A stretch of DNA of 35,132 nt, from positions 1 to 35,132 of the forward strand of contig JAJRQG010000045.1 of assembly GCA_024280395.1 (NCBI GenBank). The letters are read 5' to 3'. Numbering within the stretch: position 1 is the stretch's first letter; the number at the start of each line of letters is the position of its first letter. Shown piece after piece: positions 9,518-17,462 of this stretch. The position numbers and the translations under genes are program-made. The notes beneath the pieces were generated by a model, which worked only from the letters and a program-made list of their open reading frames with translations, was not told the DNA's origin and did no database searches. Source of the DNA: Gammaproteobacteria bacterium (GTDB lineage: Bacteria; Pseudomonadota; Gammaproteobacteria; Xanthomonadales; Marinicellaceae).

Positions 9518-10217
9518 AGTTTTCACCTATAAGTTGATTGAGTGTATGTGTGTTGATTTCGCTAAAACTTGGGTAGACTTTAAGAGCTTTAGAAAAATCT
9601 TGGTTTTTTGTGTATTCATTTGTAGTTACAATGGTCTTGATTCCTGCATCTACCGCTGATGCTAGTCCTGCTGACGAATCTTCAATTGCAATACAGGTTG
9701 ATGCTTCAAGACAGAGTTTTTCTAAGGCATAGTTGTATATATCTGGAGCAGGTTTTTTGTTGGGTATAACATCTCCAGCGGCAATGACTTTGAACAAGGA
9801 TTCGGCTTTTTCGCCAAGTGTAGATTTAAGCAATGTGCTTACGTTGATGGGTGTTGTTGTTGTTGAAATGGCCAAGGTTATATTTTGATCTATTGCTTCA
9901 TTTATCAACTGTTTCACACCTTTTCTCAATGGTATTTTTCCAGATTCTAGTAGCTCTACATAATGTTTGGTTTTACATTGATGCATGTCTTTTATTTCTT
10001 CATTATTCAATACTTCTTTCTTAAGAAAATCATTTTGGTAGTAATTCATGCGTTCTTTACCGCCAGTGATTTTTAATAATTGGCCGTAAAGATCTTCATC
10101 CCAGTGCCAGTCTAAGTCTTTTTCTTTAAAAGCCAAATTAAATGCGACGCGGTGACCATCACGTTCGGTATCGGCCATGGTTCCATCAACATCAAAGATT
10201 ATGCATTTTAGTATCAT
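9510..10217 (-). CDS. cbbY: CbbY-type HAD phosphatase (xylulose-1,5-bisphosphate phosphatase)
   Basis: A 235-residue HAD-superfamily phosphatase. Motif I is FDVDGTMADTE at the N-terminus with nucleophile Asp. The CbbY-typical ITGGKERMNYY element follows in the cap. Later come AISTTTTPINV (motif II Thr/Ser), KKPAPDIYNYALEKL (motif III Lys) and AIEDSSAGLASAVDAGI (motif IV acidic pair). CbbY removes the RuBisCO inhibitor xylulose 1,5-bisphosphate, so it normally accompanies RuBisCO. The start at ATG 10217 gives the family-like MILKCIIFDVDGT. In-frame starts at 10229 and 10235 exist, but 10235 lies inside a dispersed repeat. The gene sits between fba and prk in the same direction. Confidence 0.87.
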   Translation of the reverse strand: MILKCIIFDVDGTMADTERDGHRVAFNLAFKEKDLDWHWDEDLYGQLLKITGGKERMNYYQNDFLKKEVLNNEEIKDMHQCKTKHYVELLESGKIPLRKGVKQLINEAIDQNITLAISTTTTPINVSTLLKSTLGEKAESLFKVIAAGDVIPNKKPAPDIYNYALEKLCLEASTCIAIEDSSAGLASAVDAGIKTIVTTNEYTKNQDFSKALKVYPSFSEINTHTLNQLIGENYV

Positions 10218-10229
10218 ATAATTTACCAT

Positions 10230-10296
10230 CGTCATTCCCGCGAAGGCGGGAATCCATCTTATTTAAAACTGGATTCCCGTCTTCGCGGGAATGACG
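10230..10296. repeat. Dispersed palindromic repeat, copy 1 (GTCATTCCCGC-type)
   Basis: Two 27-base arms (10230-10256 and 10270-10296) are inverted and match at 26 of 27 positions around a 13-base AT-rich centre. Each arm is itself a hairpin: ATTCCCGC pairs with GCGGGAAT across a 4-base loop. The same unit recurs at 18493-18556. Sequences of this kind occur as abundant intergenic repeats in many proteobacteria. This copy begins 22 bases after the fba stop codon's last base in the direction of transcription and ends just before cbbY. In mRNA it would form a strong stem between the two cistrons, which could stabilise the upstream message or dampen downstream expression. Confidence 0.93.
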
Positions 10297-10305
10297 GTTG
10301 AGTGT

Positions 10306-11343
10306 TTATTTGTATCTATCAGCCATATCATCCATGGAAATCGGCTTGATTTTAGAAGCATTTCCAGCTGAACCAAAGGCATTGAATCTATCAACACAAA
10401 TCCCTCGCATGGCATCAGTTGCAGCACGTAGGAACTTACGCGGGTCAAAATTACTTGGGTTTTCGGCTAGAAATTTACGTACAGCACCGGTCGATGCAAG
10501 GCGTAAATCTGTATCAATATTAACCTTACGAACACCATGTTTTATGCCTTCTTGTACTTCTTCTACTGGTACACCATAGGTTTCAGGAATATCACCACCG
10601 TATTGATTGATGATTTTCAGCCATTCTTGAGGAACAGCAGAAGAACCATGCATCACCAAATGGGTATTGGGTATTTTTGCATGAATTTCTTTGATGCGTT
10701 GAATAGATAAGATATCACCTGTTGGTGGTTTGGTAAATTTGTAAGCACCGTGAGAAGTGCCAATCGCAATTGCCAATGCATCTACATTAGTCTGCTCAAC
10801 AAAGTCTTTGGCTTCATCTGGGTCAGTCAGCATTTGTTCCATGGTCAATTGACCTTCAGCCCCCGAACCATCTTCTTCGCCAGCTAAACCAGTTTCTAAT
10901 GAACCCAAACAACCCAGTTCGCCTTCAACCGATGCGCCACAAGCATGCGCCATAGCAACGGCCTGTTTTGTAATGTCTACATTGTATTCGTAACTAGAAG
11001 GTGTTTTCATGTCGCTCATCAATGACCCGTCCATCATCACCGAGGTGAATCCCAGGTACAAAGATTGTTGACAAACAGCTGGTGATGCACCATGATCTTG
11101 GTGTAAAACTACAGGAATATCAGGCCATTGTTTAACTGCTGATGCCACTAATCCTTTGATAAAAGCAGGGCCTGCATAGTTTCGCGCACCTGCCGAACCT
11201 TGTAAAATGACAGGTGAGTTGGTTAATGCTGCGGCTTCCATGATGGCATGGATTTGTTCCATATTATTAACATTAAATGCGGGCATGCCATAACTGTTTT
11301 CAGCGGCATGATCCAATAATTGTCTAAGTGAAATTAAAGCCAT
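10306..11343 (-). CDS. fba: Class II fructose-bisphosphate aldolase, Calvin-cycle subtype
   Basis: A 345-residue zinc-dependent aldolase that interconverts fructose 1,6-bisphosphate with DHAP and glyceraldehyde 3-phosphate. It can also condense erythrose 4-phosphate with DHAP. It has the opening [20 protein letters not shown] typical of the Calvin-cycle subtype. The metal and active-site segments are [55 protein letters not shown] and [13 protein letters not shown]. Only 2 bases separate it from the tkt stop, so they are co-transcribed. Its 3' end abuts the palindromic repeat at 10230-10296. Confidence 0.96.
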   Translation of the reverse strand: MALISLRQLLDHAAENSYGMPAFNVNNMEQIHAIMEAAALTNSPVILQGSAGARNYAGPAFIKGLVASAVKQWPDIPVVLHQDHGASPAVCQQSLYLGFTSVMMDGSLMSDMKTPSSYEYNVDITKQAVAMAHACGASVEGELGCLGSLETGLAGEEDGSGAEGQLTMEQMLTDPDEAKDFVEQTNVDALAIAIGTSHGAYKFTKPPTGDILSIQRIKEIHAKIPNTHLVMHGSSAVPQEWLKIINQYGGDIPETYGVPVEEVQEGIKHGVRKVNIDTDLRLASTGAVRKFLAENPSNFDPRKFLRAATDAMRGICVDRFNAFGSAGNASKIKPISMDDMADRYK

Positions 11344-11345
11344 GT

Positions 11346-13343
11346 TTATTTCTCCAGTACGTTGTTAACAGTTTCAACGACTTTATCCACCGTAAAACCA
11401 AAATATTCAAAAAGTACAGCACCAGGGGCTGATTCGCCAAAGGTGTCTTGTGAAATTACAGCGCCATTTAAGCCTACATATTTGTACCAAAAATCACCTT
11501 GTCCAGCTTCAACTGCAATACGCTTAGCTACGTTGCTTGGCAATACACTTTCTTTGTATTCATCGGATTGCCTATCATATATATTTGTACATGGCATTGA
11601 CACCACGCGAATATTGTCACCAATTTTCTCAGCTGCTTGCATGGCAAGTCCAACCTCAGAGCCGGTAGCAATTATTATTGCATCAGGCGTGCCATTTGAG
11701 TCTTTTAAAATGTAACCACCTTTAGAAATGTCAGCCACTTGTTGTGAATTTCTTTCTTGCTTATCGGTGTTCTGACGGGTAAAGGTTAAACAACTGGGAC
11801 CGTCCTTGCGTTCGATAGCCGATTTCCATGAAACAACAGATTCGGTAGCATCACAAGGCCTCCACACATTCATGTTGGGTATTAAGCGCAAAGTTGAAGT
11901 TTGCTCCACGGGTTGATGGGTCGGGCCATCTTCACCTACACCAATTGAATCATGGGTGTAAACAAATAAACCACGAATCTTCATTAAAGCAGCCATGCGT
12001 AGGGCATTCCTGGCATATTCTGAAAACATCAAGAAAGTCGCGCCATATGGCATTAAGCCACCGTGCAACATCATGCCATTCATCATTGCAGTCATGCCAA
12101 ACTCACGCACTCCGTAGGATAAATAATTCCCACTAAAATCTAATTTGCCTGAATCATTGACCGCTTTTGAACCTGACCAAAATGTATTATTAGAGGGGGT
12201 TAAATCAGCAGACCCGCCAAATAACCCAGGAACCAAAGGCCCCAATGCTTCTAGAGCATATTTAGACGCTTTACGGGTTGGCATGCTTTCTGTTTCTGCT
12301 TGTGCTTTTTCAACTGCTTGTGTTGCCAGTGCTTCAAAATCAGCAGGAAGTTCGTTGTTCATGCGAGCGCTATATTCTGCAGCTTCTTCAGGGAATTTTG
12401 TAGTGTATTCAGAGAATTTCTTATTCCACTTGGCTTCTTGTTTTGCGCCTTTGTCTGCAGCATTCCAGCCATCGTACACTTCTTGAGGGATTTCAAATGC
12501 TGGAGAAGTCCAACCAAGGGCTTTGCGAGTAGCTTCTATTTCTTCAGTTCCAAGTGGGGCGCCATGACATTCATGTGAGCCAGCTTTGTTTGGAGCACCT
12601 TTTCCTATGATGGTTTTGGCAATAATCATAGAGGGCTTGTCTTTGACTTTTTTTGCTTTTTTAATGGCTTTTTTGATGGCCTTAGGATCATGGCCGTCAA
12701 TTTTTTGTACATGCCAGCCATAAGCTTTAAAACGTTTACCTGTTTTGTCAGTAAACCAGCCATCAACTTCTCCATCAATGGAAATATTGTTGTCATCATA
12801 AAGTGCAATAAGTTTGCCCAGTTTTAATGTGCCAGCAAATGAACACGCTTCATGTGAGATGCCTTCCATTAAACAACCATCGCCTAGAAATACATAAGTA
12901 TGGTGGTTGACTATTTTTAATCCGTCCTTGTTAAATTCATTCGCCAATAGTTTCTCGGCCAGTGCCATACCAACGGCATTGGTGATGCCTTGACCCAATG
13001 GCCCTGTGGTGGTTTCTATGCCAGCGGTATAGCCATATTCAGGATGGCCAGGTGTTTTTGAATGTAGTTGTCTAAAATTTTTGATGTCGTCCATTGACAA
13101 ATCATATCCCGTTAAATGCAACAAAGAATACATCAACATCGAACCATGGCCATTGGACAGTACAAATCTGTCGCGGTTGAACCATTTTGGGTTTTTAGGG
13201 TTGTGGTGCATGAAGTCGTTATACAAAACTTCAGCCATATCGGCCATGCCCATGGGTGCGCCAGGGTGACCAGAATTTGATTTTTGAATGGCATCCATAG
13301 ACAAAACACGGATAGCATTGGCAAGAGTTGCTCTTTTAGTCAT
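11346..13343 (-). CDS. tkt: Transketolase
   Basis: A 665-residue thiamine-diphosphate enzyme that moves two-carbon ketol units between sugar phosphates in the pentose phosphate and Calvin pathways. Visible signatures are [18 protein letters not shown] near the N-terminus, the ThDP/Mg motif [13 protein letters not shown] with the Asn of [10 protein letters not shown], and [18 protein letters not shown] in the pyrimidine-binding domain. The C-terminal domain contains [18 protein letters not shown] 13343 is chosen because it gives [18 protein letters not shown], aligned with E. coli TktA; an ATG 30 bases upstream would add a non-family extension. It is the first gene of the tkt-fba-cbbY-prk operon. 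Its promoter should lie in 13344-13500, shared with the divergent met leader. No CbbR gene is in view. Confidence 0.97.
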   Translation of the reverse strand: MTKRATLANAIRVLSMDAIQKSNSGHPGAPMGMADMAEVLYNDFMHHNPKNPKWFNRDRFVLSNGHGSMLMYSLLHLTGYDLSMDDIKNFRQLHSKTPGHPEYGYTAGIETTTGPLGQGITNAVGMALAEKLLANEFNKDGLKIVNHHTYVFLGDGCLMEGISHEACSFAGTLKLGKLIALYDDNNISIDGEVDGWFTDKTGKRFKAYGWHVQKIDGHDPKAIKKAIKKAKKVKDKPSMIIAKTIIGKGAPNKAGSHECHGAPLGTEEIEATRKALGWTSPAFEIPQEVYDGWNAADKGAKQEAKWNKKFSEYTTKFPEEAAEYSARMNNELPADFEALATQAVEKAQAETESMPTRKASKYALEALGPLVPGLFGGSADLTPSNNTFWSGSKAVNDSGKLDFSGNYLSYGVREFGMTAMMNGMMLHGGLMPYGATFLMFSEYARNALRMAALMKIRGLFVYTHDSIGVGEDGPTHQPVEQTSTLRLIPNMNVWRPCDATESVVSWKSAIERKDGPSCLTFTRQNTDKQERNSQQVADISKGGYILKDSNGTPDAIIIATGSEVGLAMQAAEKIGDNIRVVSMPCTNIYDRQSDEYKESVLPSNVAKRIAVEAGQGDFWYKYVGLNGAVISQDTFGESAPGAVLFEYFGFTVDKVVETVNNVLEK

Positions 13344-13495
13344 ATCAGTAAGCTCAATTGTAATATAGAGCACATATTATAGCAGAACAGCGATAAATAA
13401 AAGTCACGATAATTTATATAAAGTATAAAATAAATTTATGCATGTTCTTTCATCTCTATATCTTGATAAAAGAATGTAAAATTATAATAAAAACA

Positions 13496-13523
13496 TTGCA
13501 TTTATGATTTTTTCTGATAAATT
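13496..13523 (+). promoter_or_regulatory. Candidate sigma-70 promoter for the met operon
   Basis: TTGCAT (13496-13501) and TAAATT (13518-13523) are separated by 16 bases. A start site near 13530 would place the riboswitch about 45 bases into the transcript. The region 13344-13573 is a divergent intergenic stretch, so other AT-rich promoter-like boxes (for example TATAAT near 13483) are also possible. Confidence 0.35.
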
Positions 13524-13573
13524 ACCCTCATAGGTTTTAATAACAACAAAAAATGATGTTTTAAGAATCTATA

Positions 13574-13681
13574 CTTTATAACGATGAGGTGAGAGACAGG
13601 CTCGATGACCCTCAGGCAAGTTCGACAAATAATTCTTTTTGCGATAGTGCCAAATCCTGACCAATACTGGTGAATATAAAG
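13574..13681 (+). promoter_or_regulatory. SAM-I-type riboswitch upstream of metX-hom
   Basis: This leader matches the SAM-I riboswitch architecture. P1 is CTTTATA (13574-13580) pairing with TATAAAG (13675-13681). GAG...CTC forms the P2 helix in GAGAGACAGGCTC, followed by the kink-turn GATGA and the conserved GGCAA. After the P3 arm comes GTGCCAAATCCTGACC and then GGTGAA just before P1 closes. It is about 108 nt. Ligand binding stabilises P1. The first ribosome binding site downstream (AAGAGAG) overlaps the P1 3' strand, so SAM could reduce translation of the leader ORF. The same element occurs inverted at 22847-22962 with conserved core and diverged arms, which supports the call. SAM-I/SAM-IV variants are an alternative subtype assignment. 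Confidence 0.9.
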
Positions 13682-13689
13682 AGAGCATT

Positions 13690-13788
13690 ATGAAACAAAC
13701 ACTCAACACATTTCAATTATCACATAATAGCCATTTTATTGGCTCGCATTCTATTATGCCTATGCGAATGCTATTTTTGGCTTGCTAA
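13690..13788 (+). CDS. Short Met-rich leader ORF between riboswitch and metX-hom
   Basis: A 32-residue ORF starts at ATG 13690, 8 bases after the riboswitch, with AAGAGAG as a good Shine-Dalgarno. Its C-terminal part reads GSHSIMPMRMLFLAC, so Met codons cluster at residues 23, 25 and 27. That composition, its position between a SAM sensor and a methionine-pathway gene, and the presence of pairable sequences downstream suggest a regulatory leader peptide. Direct ribosome occlusion of the hairpin at 13828 is not obvious, because it starts about 58 bases after the Met codons. It could instead be a chance ORF; conservation would decide. Confidence 0.5.
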   Translation: MKQTLNTFQLSHNSHFIGSHSIMPMRMLFLAC

Positions 13789-13827
13789 TTCAAATTATTT
13801 AAACCTTTACTTAATTCGATTTTCAGG

Positions 13828-13912
13828 CCATTGCAAATATAAGCATAAGCAATGGACACATTTATTCTTATATTTAGCAATAGTCTGATTTTCCCCAAGA
13901 AAAATTGGAAAA
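13828..13912 (+). promoter_or_regulatory. Mutually exclusive hairpins before metX-hom (possible attenuator)
   Basis: Hairpin A pairs CCATTGC (13828-13834) with GCAATGG (13849-13855). Hairpin B pairs TTGCAAATATAAG (13831-13843) with CTTATATTTAGCAA (13867-13880), 13 pairs with one bulged A. A and B share TTGC and cannot coexist. A third stem, TTTTCC (13889-13894) with GGAAAA (13907-13912), would hide the likely ribosome binding site of the gene at 13916. No strong U-tract follows, so control at translation is as plausible as termination. The whole scheme is inference from pairing. Confidence 0.4.
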
Positions 13913-13915
13913 CAG

Positions 13916-16132
13916 ATGTTACAAACTTTAAAAACAAACAATACTCAACAGCCCTCGGTACTGCAATTTGATCAGGGTTCAACTCTTCATAATACTGGCC
14001 TATTCCAGTTAGAAGAAGCCATTGAATTAGAATGTGGAGATGTATTATCACAGCTAAAAATCAGTTATAGTACTTACGGAAAGCTCAATGCCGATAAGTC
14101 AAACGTCATTTGGGTTTGTCATGCATTAACAGCAGATGCCAATCCCAAAGATTGGTGGCAAGGACTGGTAGGAAAAGAGGATTTTTATAATCCTGATGAG
14201 TATTTTATTGTCTGTGCCAATGTGATTGGCTCTGCTTATGGTTCAACTTCACCGTTGGTTTGTGACTTGGATAAAAGGTATGATCAATTTCCCACAATCA
14301 GCATCAGAGACAATGTAAGAGCCTTTGTTGAGTTAAGAAAACACTTGAAAATAGACAGTATTCATACGCTAATCGGTGGTTCTATGGGTGGTCATCAAGC
14401 TGTAGAATGGGCAATATTAGAGCCCAGTGTGGTTAAACATTTAATTTTGCTGGCAACTTCAGCTGTCATGTCAGCCTGGTCGACTGCTTTCAATCAATCT
14501 CAACGGTTGGCAATACAGGCCGATGAAAGTTTTGGTAAAAAATATCCTGAAGCAGGTAAATCAGGTCTCAAAGCAGCGCGCAGTATCGCTTTGTTGAGTT
14601 ATAGAAACAATCAAGCCTACAACCAAACACAAGTCGATACCTTTGATTTTAATCGCACCACAAAGGCCGTGAGTTATCAAAATTACCAAGGCGATAAATT
14701 AGTGAGCCGTTTTAATGCCTATAGTTATTTCGCCCTAACAAAAACCATGGACTCACATGATGTCGGTCGCAGTCGAGGAGGAATAGAGCAAGCATTGAGT
14801 GCGATAAATGCAAAAACATTGGTCATTGCCATCGATTCAGATATTTTATTTCCAGTTGAGGATTCAAAAATATTAGCAAAACATATACCCAATGCCAAAT
14901 TACAAGTTATTGGCTCTGACTTCGGCCATGATGGGTTTTTAATTGAAACCACCAAGATAAGCCAATGCCTTGCAAACTTTTATACACAAAAAAATAATTT
15001 ACAGGAAAACAAAGGAACAATTGGCATGGTTGGTTTGGGCTGTGTGGGTCAAGGTGTGTTTCAATTGTTAGAAAATTCAAAAAATAAAATAAAAACCATT
15101 GCGGTCAAGCATGAATTTAAAGCCAGAAGTTATGCCTGTGATTTATTGACAACTCAGTTATATAATGTACTGAATGATTCGCAGATTAAGACAATAGTAG
15201 AGGCCATTGACGACGATAAAAAAGCATTTGATATTGCAAAATCAGCAATACGACAGGGAAAAAACCTAATCAGTGCCAACAAAAAAATGATTGCTGAGAA
15301 TTTATCTGAAATAATAAGATGGAATAAAAATCACGAGTCATCATTCTTATATGAAGCGGCTGTTGCAGGAAGTATTCCTATTTTAAGGAGCTTAGATAAC
15401 TATTTTGAACAAGAGAATAACCAAAAAATCACCGGAATACTGAATGGATCAAGCAACTATATTCTGACTCAATTGTTTCAATCTAACTGTACTTACCAGC
15501 AAGCTTTAGAACAAGCACAGGCTAAGGGCTATGCAGAAAGTAATCCAATTTCAGATGTGGGTGGATTTGATGCCAAATACAAAGCTGTCATTTTGGCGGC
15601 ACATGCTTTTGGGTTTTTGATACACCCTGATTTAGTCAACAATTATGGTATTCAAAATATCTCAGACCAAGACATAGAGTTTGCCAAAGCCCATGATTTA
15701 ATTATCAAACAAGTAGTCACCATTGAAAAGAACTCTCAGGATAAAATATCGGTCACGATATTGCCTGAATTCATTGATATGTGTGAAGAACTAACCAAAA
15801 CCGACAATGAAAACAACACCATAATTGTGCACAACAATGATACTGATTTTCTATTTAAAGGGGCTGGTGCAGGCTCTATTGCGACTGCAACAGCCATCAC
15901 TGCTGATTTAAATGCGATAAATAGAAATTACAGTTACCATTATGACATTAATCCACAATTGGCTTTGGATACAGGATTTGCGATAAAACTGTATATCAAT
16001 AAACAACATTTAACTCAAAAACCTCAAGGAAAAATTCTTGATGAAACAAATGATTACCTTATTATCGAAACCTGTTATGATGAATTGAATCGAATCAATA
16101 CCCAAAAAAACTTTATAGCTAAAATTAATTAA
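13916..16132 (+). CDS. metX: Homoserine O-acetyltransferase / homoserine dehydrogenase fusion
   Basis: A 738-residue bifunctional protein. Residues 1 to about 355 form an alpha/beta-hydrolase acyltransferase of the MetX type. It has VCHALTADANPKDWW, nucleophile Ser156 in GGSMGG, an acidic residue in AIDSDILFP near 307-309, and His338 in FGHDGFL. Residues from about 365 form homoserine dehydrogenase: NAD(P)-binding GLGCVG at 373-378, ANKKMIAE, EAAVAGSIPIL, GILNGSSNYIL, AKGYAESNPISDVGGFDAKYK. No C-terminal ACT domain is evident. One polypeptide would thus make homoserine from aspartate semialdehyde and activate it with an acyl group. It is read through continuously with no frameshift. It is preceded by the SAM riboswitch leader and followed by metZ after 7 bases. 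Acetyl versus succinyl donor cannot be told from sequence by eye. Confidence 0.93.
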   Translation: MLQTLKTNNTQQPSVLQFDQGSTLHNTGLFQLEEAIELECGDVLSQLKISYSTYGKLNADKSNVIWVCHALTADANPKDWWQGLVGKEDFYNPDEYFIVCANVIGSAYGSTSPLVCDLDKRYDQFPTISIRDNVRAFVELRKHLKIDSIHTLIGGSMGGHQAVEWAILEPSVVKHLILLATSAVMSAWSTAFNQSQRLAIQADESFGKKYPEAGKSGLKAARSIALLSYRNNQAYNQTQVDTFDFNRTTKAVSYQNYQGDKLVSRFNAYSYFALTKTMDSHDVGRSRGGIEQALSAINAKTLVIAIDSDILFPVEDSKILAKHIPNAKLQVIGSDFGHDGFLIETTKISQCLANFYTQKNNLQENKGTIGMVGLGCVGQGVFQLLENSKNKIKTIAVKHEFKARSYACDLLTTQLYNVLNDSQIKTIVEAIDDDKKAFDIAKSAIRQGKNLISANKKMIAENLSEIIRWNKNHESSFLYEAAVAGSIPILRSLDNYFEQENNQKITGILNGSSNYILTQLFQSNCTYQQALEQAQAKGYAESNPISDVGGFDAKYKAVILAAHAFGFLIHPDLVNNYGIQNISDQDIEFAKAHDLIIKQVVTIEKNSQDKISVTILPEFIDMCEELTKTDNENNTIIVHNNDTDFLFKGAGAGSIATATAITADLNAINRNYSYHYDINPQLALDTGFAIKLYINKQHLTQKPQGKILDETNDYLIIETCYDELNRINTQKNFIAKIN

Positions 16133-16139
16133 AAAAATT

Positions 16140-17309
16140 ATGAAAAACAAAAACTTTGAAACCCAAGCCATCAGAACACAGATTGAACGCAGTCAATTTT
16201 TGGAACATTCCAGTCCTCTGTACCTTAGCTCTAGTTTTGTCTTTGAAGATTCAGAAGACATGCGTGCATCTTTTGCAGAAGAAAAGGAAAAGAATATCTA
16301 TAGCCGATTTTCCAACCCCAATACCTCTGAATTTGTAGAAAAAATCTGCCAGATGGAAGGAGCAGAGTCTGGTTATGCGTTTGCCACAGGAATGGCCGCG
16401 ATTTATTCGACATTTGCTGCATTGTTGAACAGTGGTGATCACATAGTTTCGTGCAGAAGTGTCTTTGGATCGACCCATACTTTACTCACCAAATATTTTC
16501 CCAAATGGGATATTCAGCACAGTTATTTTGATGTCAATGACATTGATAAAGTGGAAAGTTTAATCAAAGAAAATACCAAGATACTTTATGCCGAATCTCC
16601 GACCAATCCAGCTGTAGATATTTTAGACTTAGAAAAATTGGGCCAAATCGCCAAGAAGCACAATTTAATTTTGATTATTGATAACTGTTTTGCAACACCC
16701 TATCTACAAAACCCCATAGACTTTGGTGCGGATATTGTAATTCATTCGGCCACAAAATTGATTGATGGTCAAGGAAGGGTGCTTGGAGGTGTGGCAGTTG
16801 GTCGAGCTGATTTAATAGAAGAAATCTATCTGTTCTCACGCAACACGGGACCGAGTTTATCGCCTTTTAATGCTTGGGTATTATCCAAAAGTTTGGAAAC
16901 TTTGCCTGTGCGTTTGGACAGACACTGTGAAAATGCCCTGAAAGTAGCAGAGTTTCTTGAAGCGCATGAACAAGTCAACTGGGTTAAATACCCTTTTTTG
17001 AAATCTCATCCACAGTATGATGTAGCCAAAAAACAGATGAAACAAGGTGGAAATATCGTGGCCTTTGAAGTCAAAGGCGGAATCGAAGCAGGTCGAAAAT
17101 TCATCGATGCAATAAAATTATGTTCGTTATCTGCAAATCTTGGCGATACCCGCAGCATTATCACCCATCCCGCTTCGACTACCCATTCTAAATTATCTGA
17201 AAGCGATAGATTACAAGCCAGTATTACCGATGGTTTAGTGAGAGTTTCGGTTGGTTTGGAACATATTGATGATGTGATTGCAGATTTGGAGCAAGCACTT
17301 GGTAGTTAA
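16140..17309 (+). CDS. metZ: O-acyl-homoserine sulfhydrylase (MetZ-like, PLP-dependent)
   Basis: A 389-residue member of the Cys/Met-metabolism PLP family. Visible are YSRFSNPNTSEFVEKI (start of the PLP domain), FATGMAAIYSTF, ESPTNPAVDILDL, IDNCFATPYLQNP and the Schiff-base lysine Lys206 in IHSATKLIDGQGR. The C-terminal SLGDTRSIITHPASTTH-like segment reads as LSANLGDTRSIITHPAST. It most resembles MetZ, which makes homocysteine directly from acyl-homoserine and sulfide. Cystathionine gamma-synthase is the main alternative. It lies 7 bases after metX-hom with a poor Shine-Dalgarno (only an A-run), so translation may depend on coupling. It should share the SAM-riboswitch control. Confidence 0.92.
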   Translation: MKNKNFETQAIRTQIERSQFLEHSSPLYLSSSFVFEDSEDMRASFAEEKEKNIYSRFSNPNTSEFVEKICQMEGAESGYAFATGMAAIYSTFAALLNSGDHIVSCRSVFGSTHTLLTKYFPKWDIQHSYFDVNDIDKVESLIKENTKILYAESPTNPAVDILDLEKLGQIAKKHNLILIIDNCFATPYLQNPIDFGADIVIHSATKLIDGQGRVLGGVAVGRADLIEEIYLFSRNTGPSLSPFNAWVLSKSLETLPVRLDRHCENALKVAEFLEAHEQVNWVKYPFLKSHPQYDVAKKQMKQGGNIVAFEVKGGIEAGRKFIDAIKLCSLSANLGDTRSIITHPASTTHSKLSESDRLQASITDGLVRVSVGLEHIDDVIADLEQALGS

Positions 17310-17313
17310 ATTT

Positions 17314-17456
17314 TTAACCACAGAGTGCAAAGCAGAGTTTGTGAAATAACTTTCGGAATCGCGAATTCAGTCGCGCTAAGTCCAGTAAAATGGCGGGGCT
17401 CAAGCCCTGGTTCTGTAGAAATCTCTTGCTTTTACCTCTGTGAACTCTGTGGTTAA
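17314..17456. mobile_element. MITE-like element with 12-bp perfect terminal inverted repeats
   Basis: The 143-bp segment begins TTAACCACAGAG (17314-17325) and ends with its exact reverse complement CTCTGTGGTTAA (17445-17456). Similarity continues inward a little. It encodes no plausible protein; the 64-residue minus-strand frame through it has no family features. It fits neatly between the convergent metZ and yeiH-like genes, 4 bases after metZ and 6 bases before the yeiH stop, and a stem there could also act as a bidirectional terminator. Short elements with AACCACAGAG-type ends are known as intergenic repeats in various bacteria. Confidence 0.8.
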
Positions 17457-17462
17457 GCTTTT

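Noticed and set aside
9459-9659. 66-residue plus-strand ORF across the prk/cbbY junction
   Set aside because: It is antisense to the start of prk and the end of cbbY, both well supported.
10263-10448. 61-residue minus-strand ORF across the palindromic repeat
   Set aside because: It is a shadow of fba running into the repeat; the fba frame is clearly the coding one.
12145-12578. Plus-strand ORFs of 92-113 residues opposite transketolase
   Set aside because: They are antisense frames of a strongly conserved gene and have no motifs or ribosome binding sites of note.
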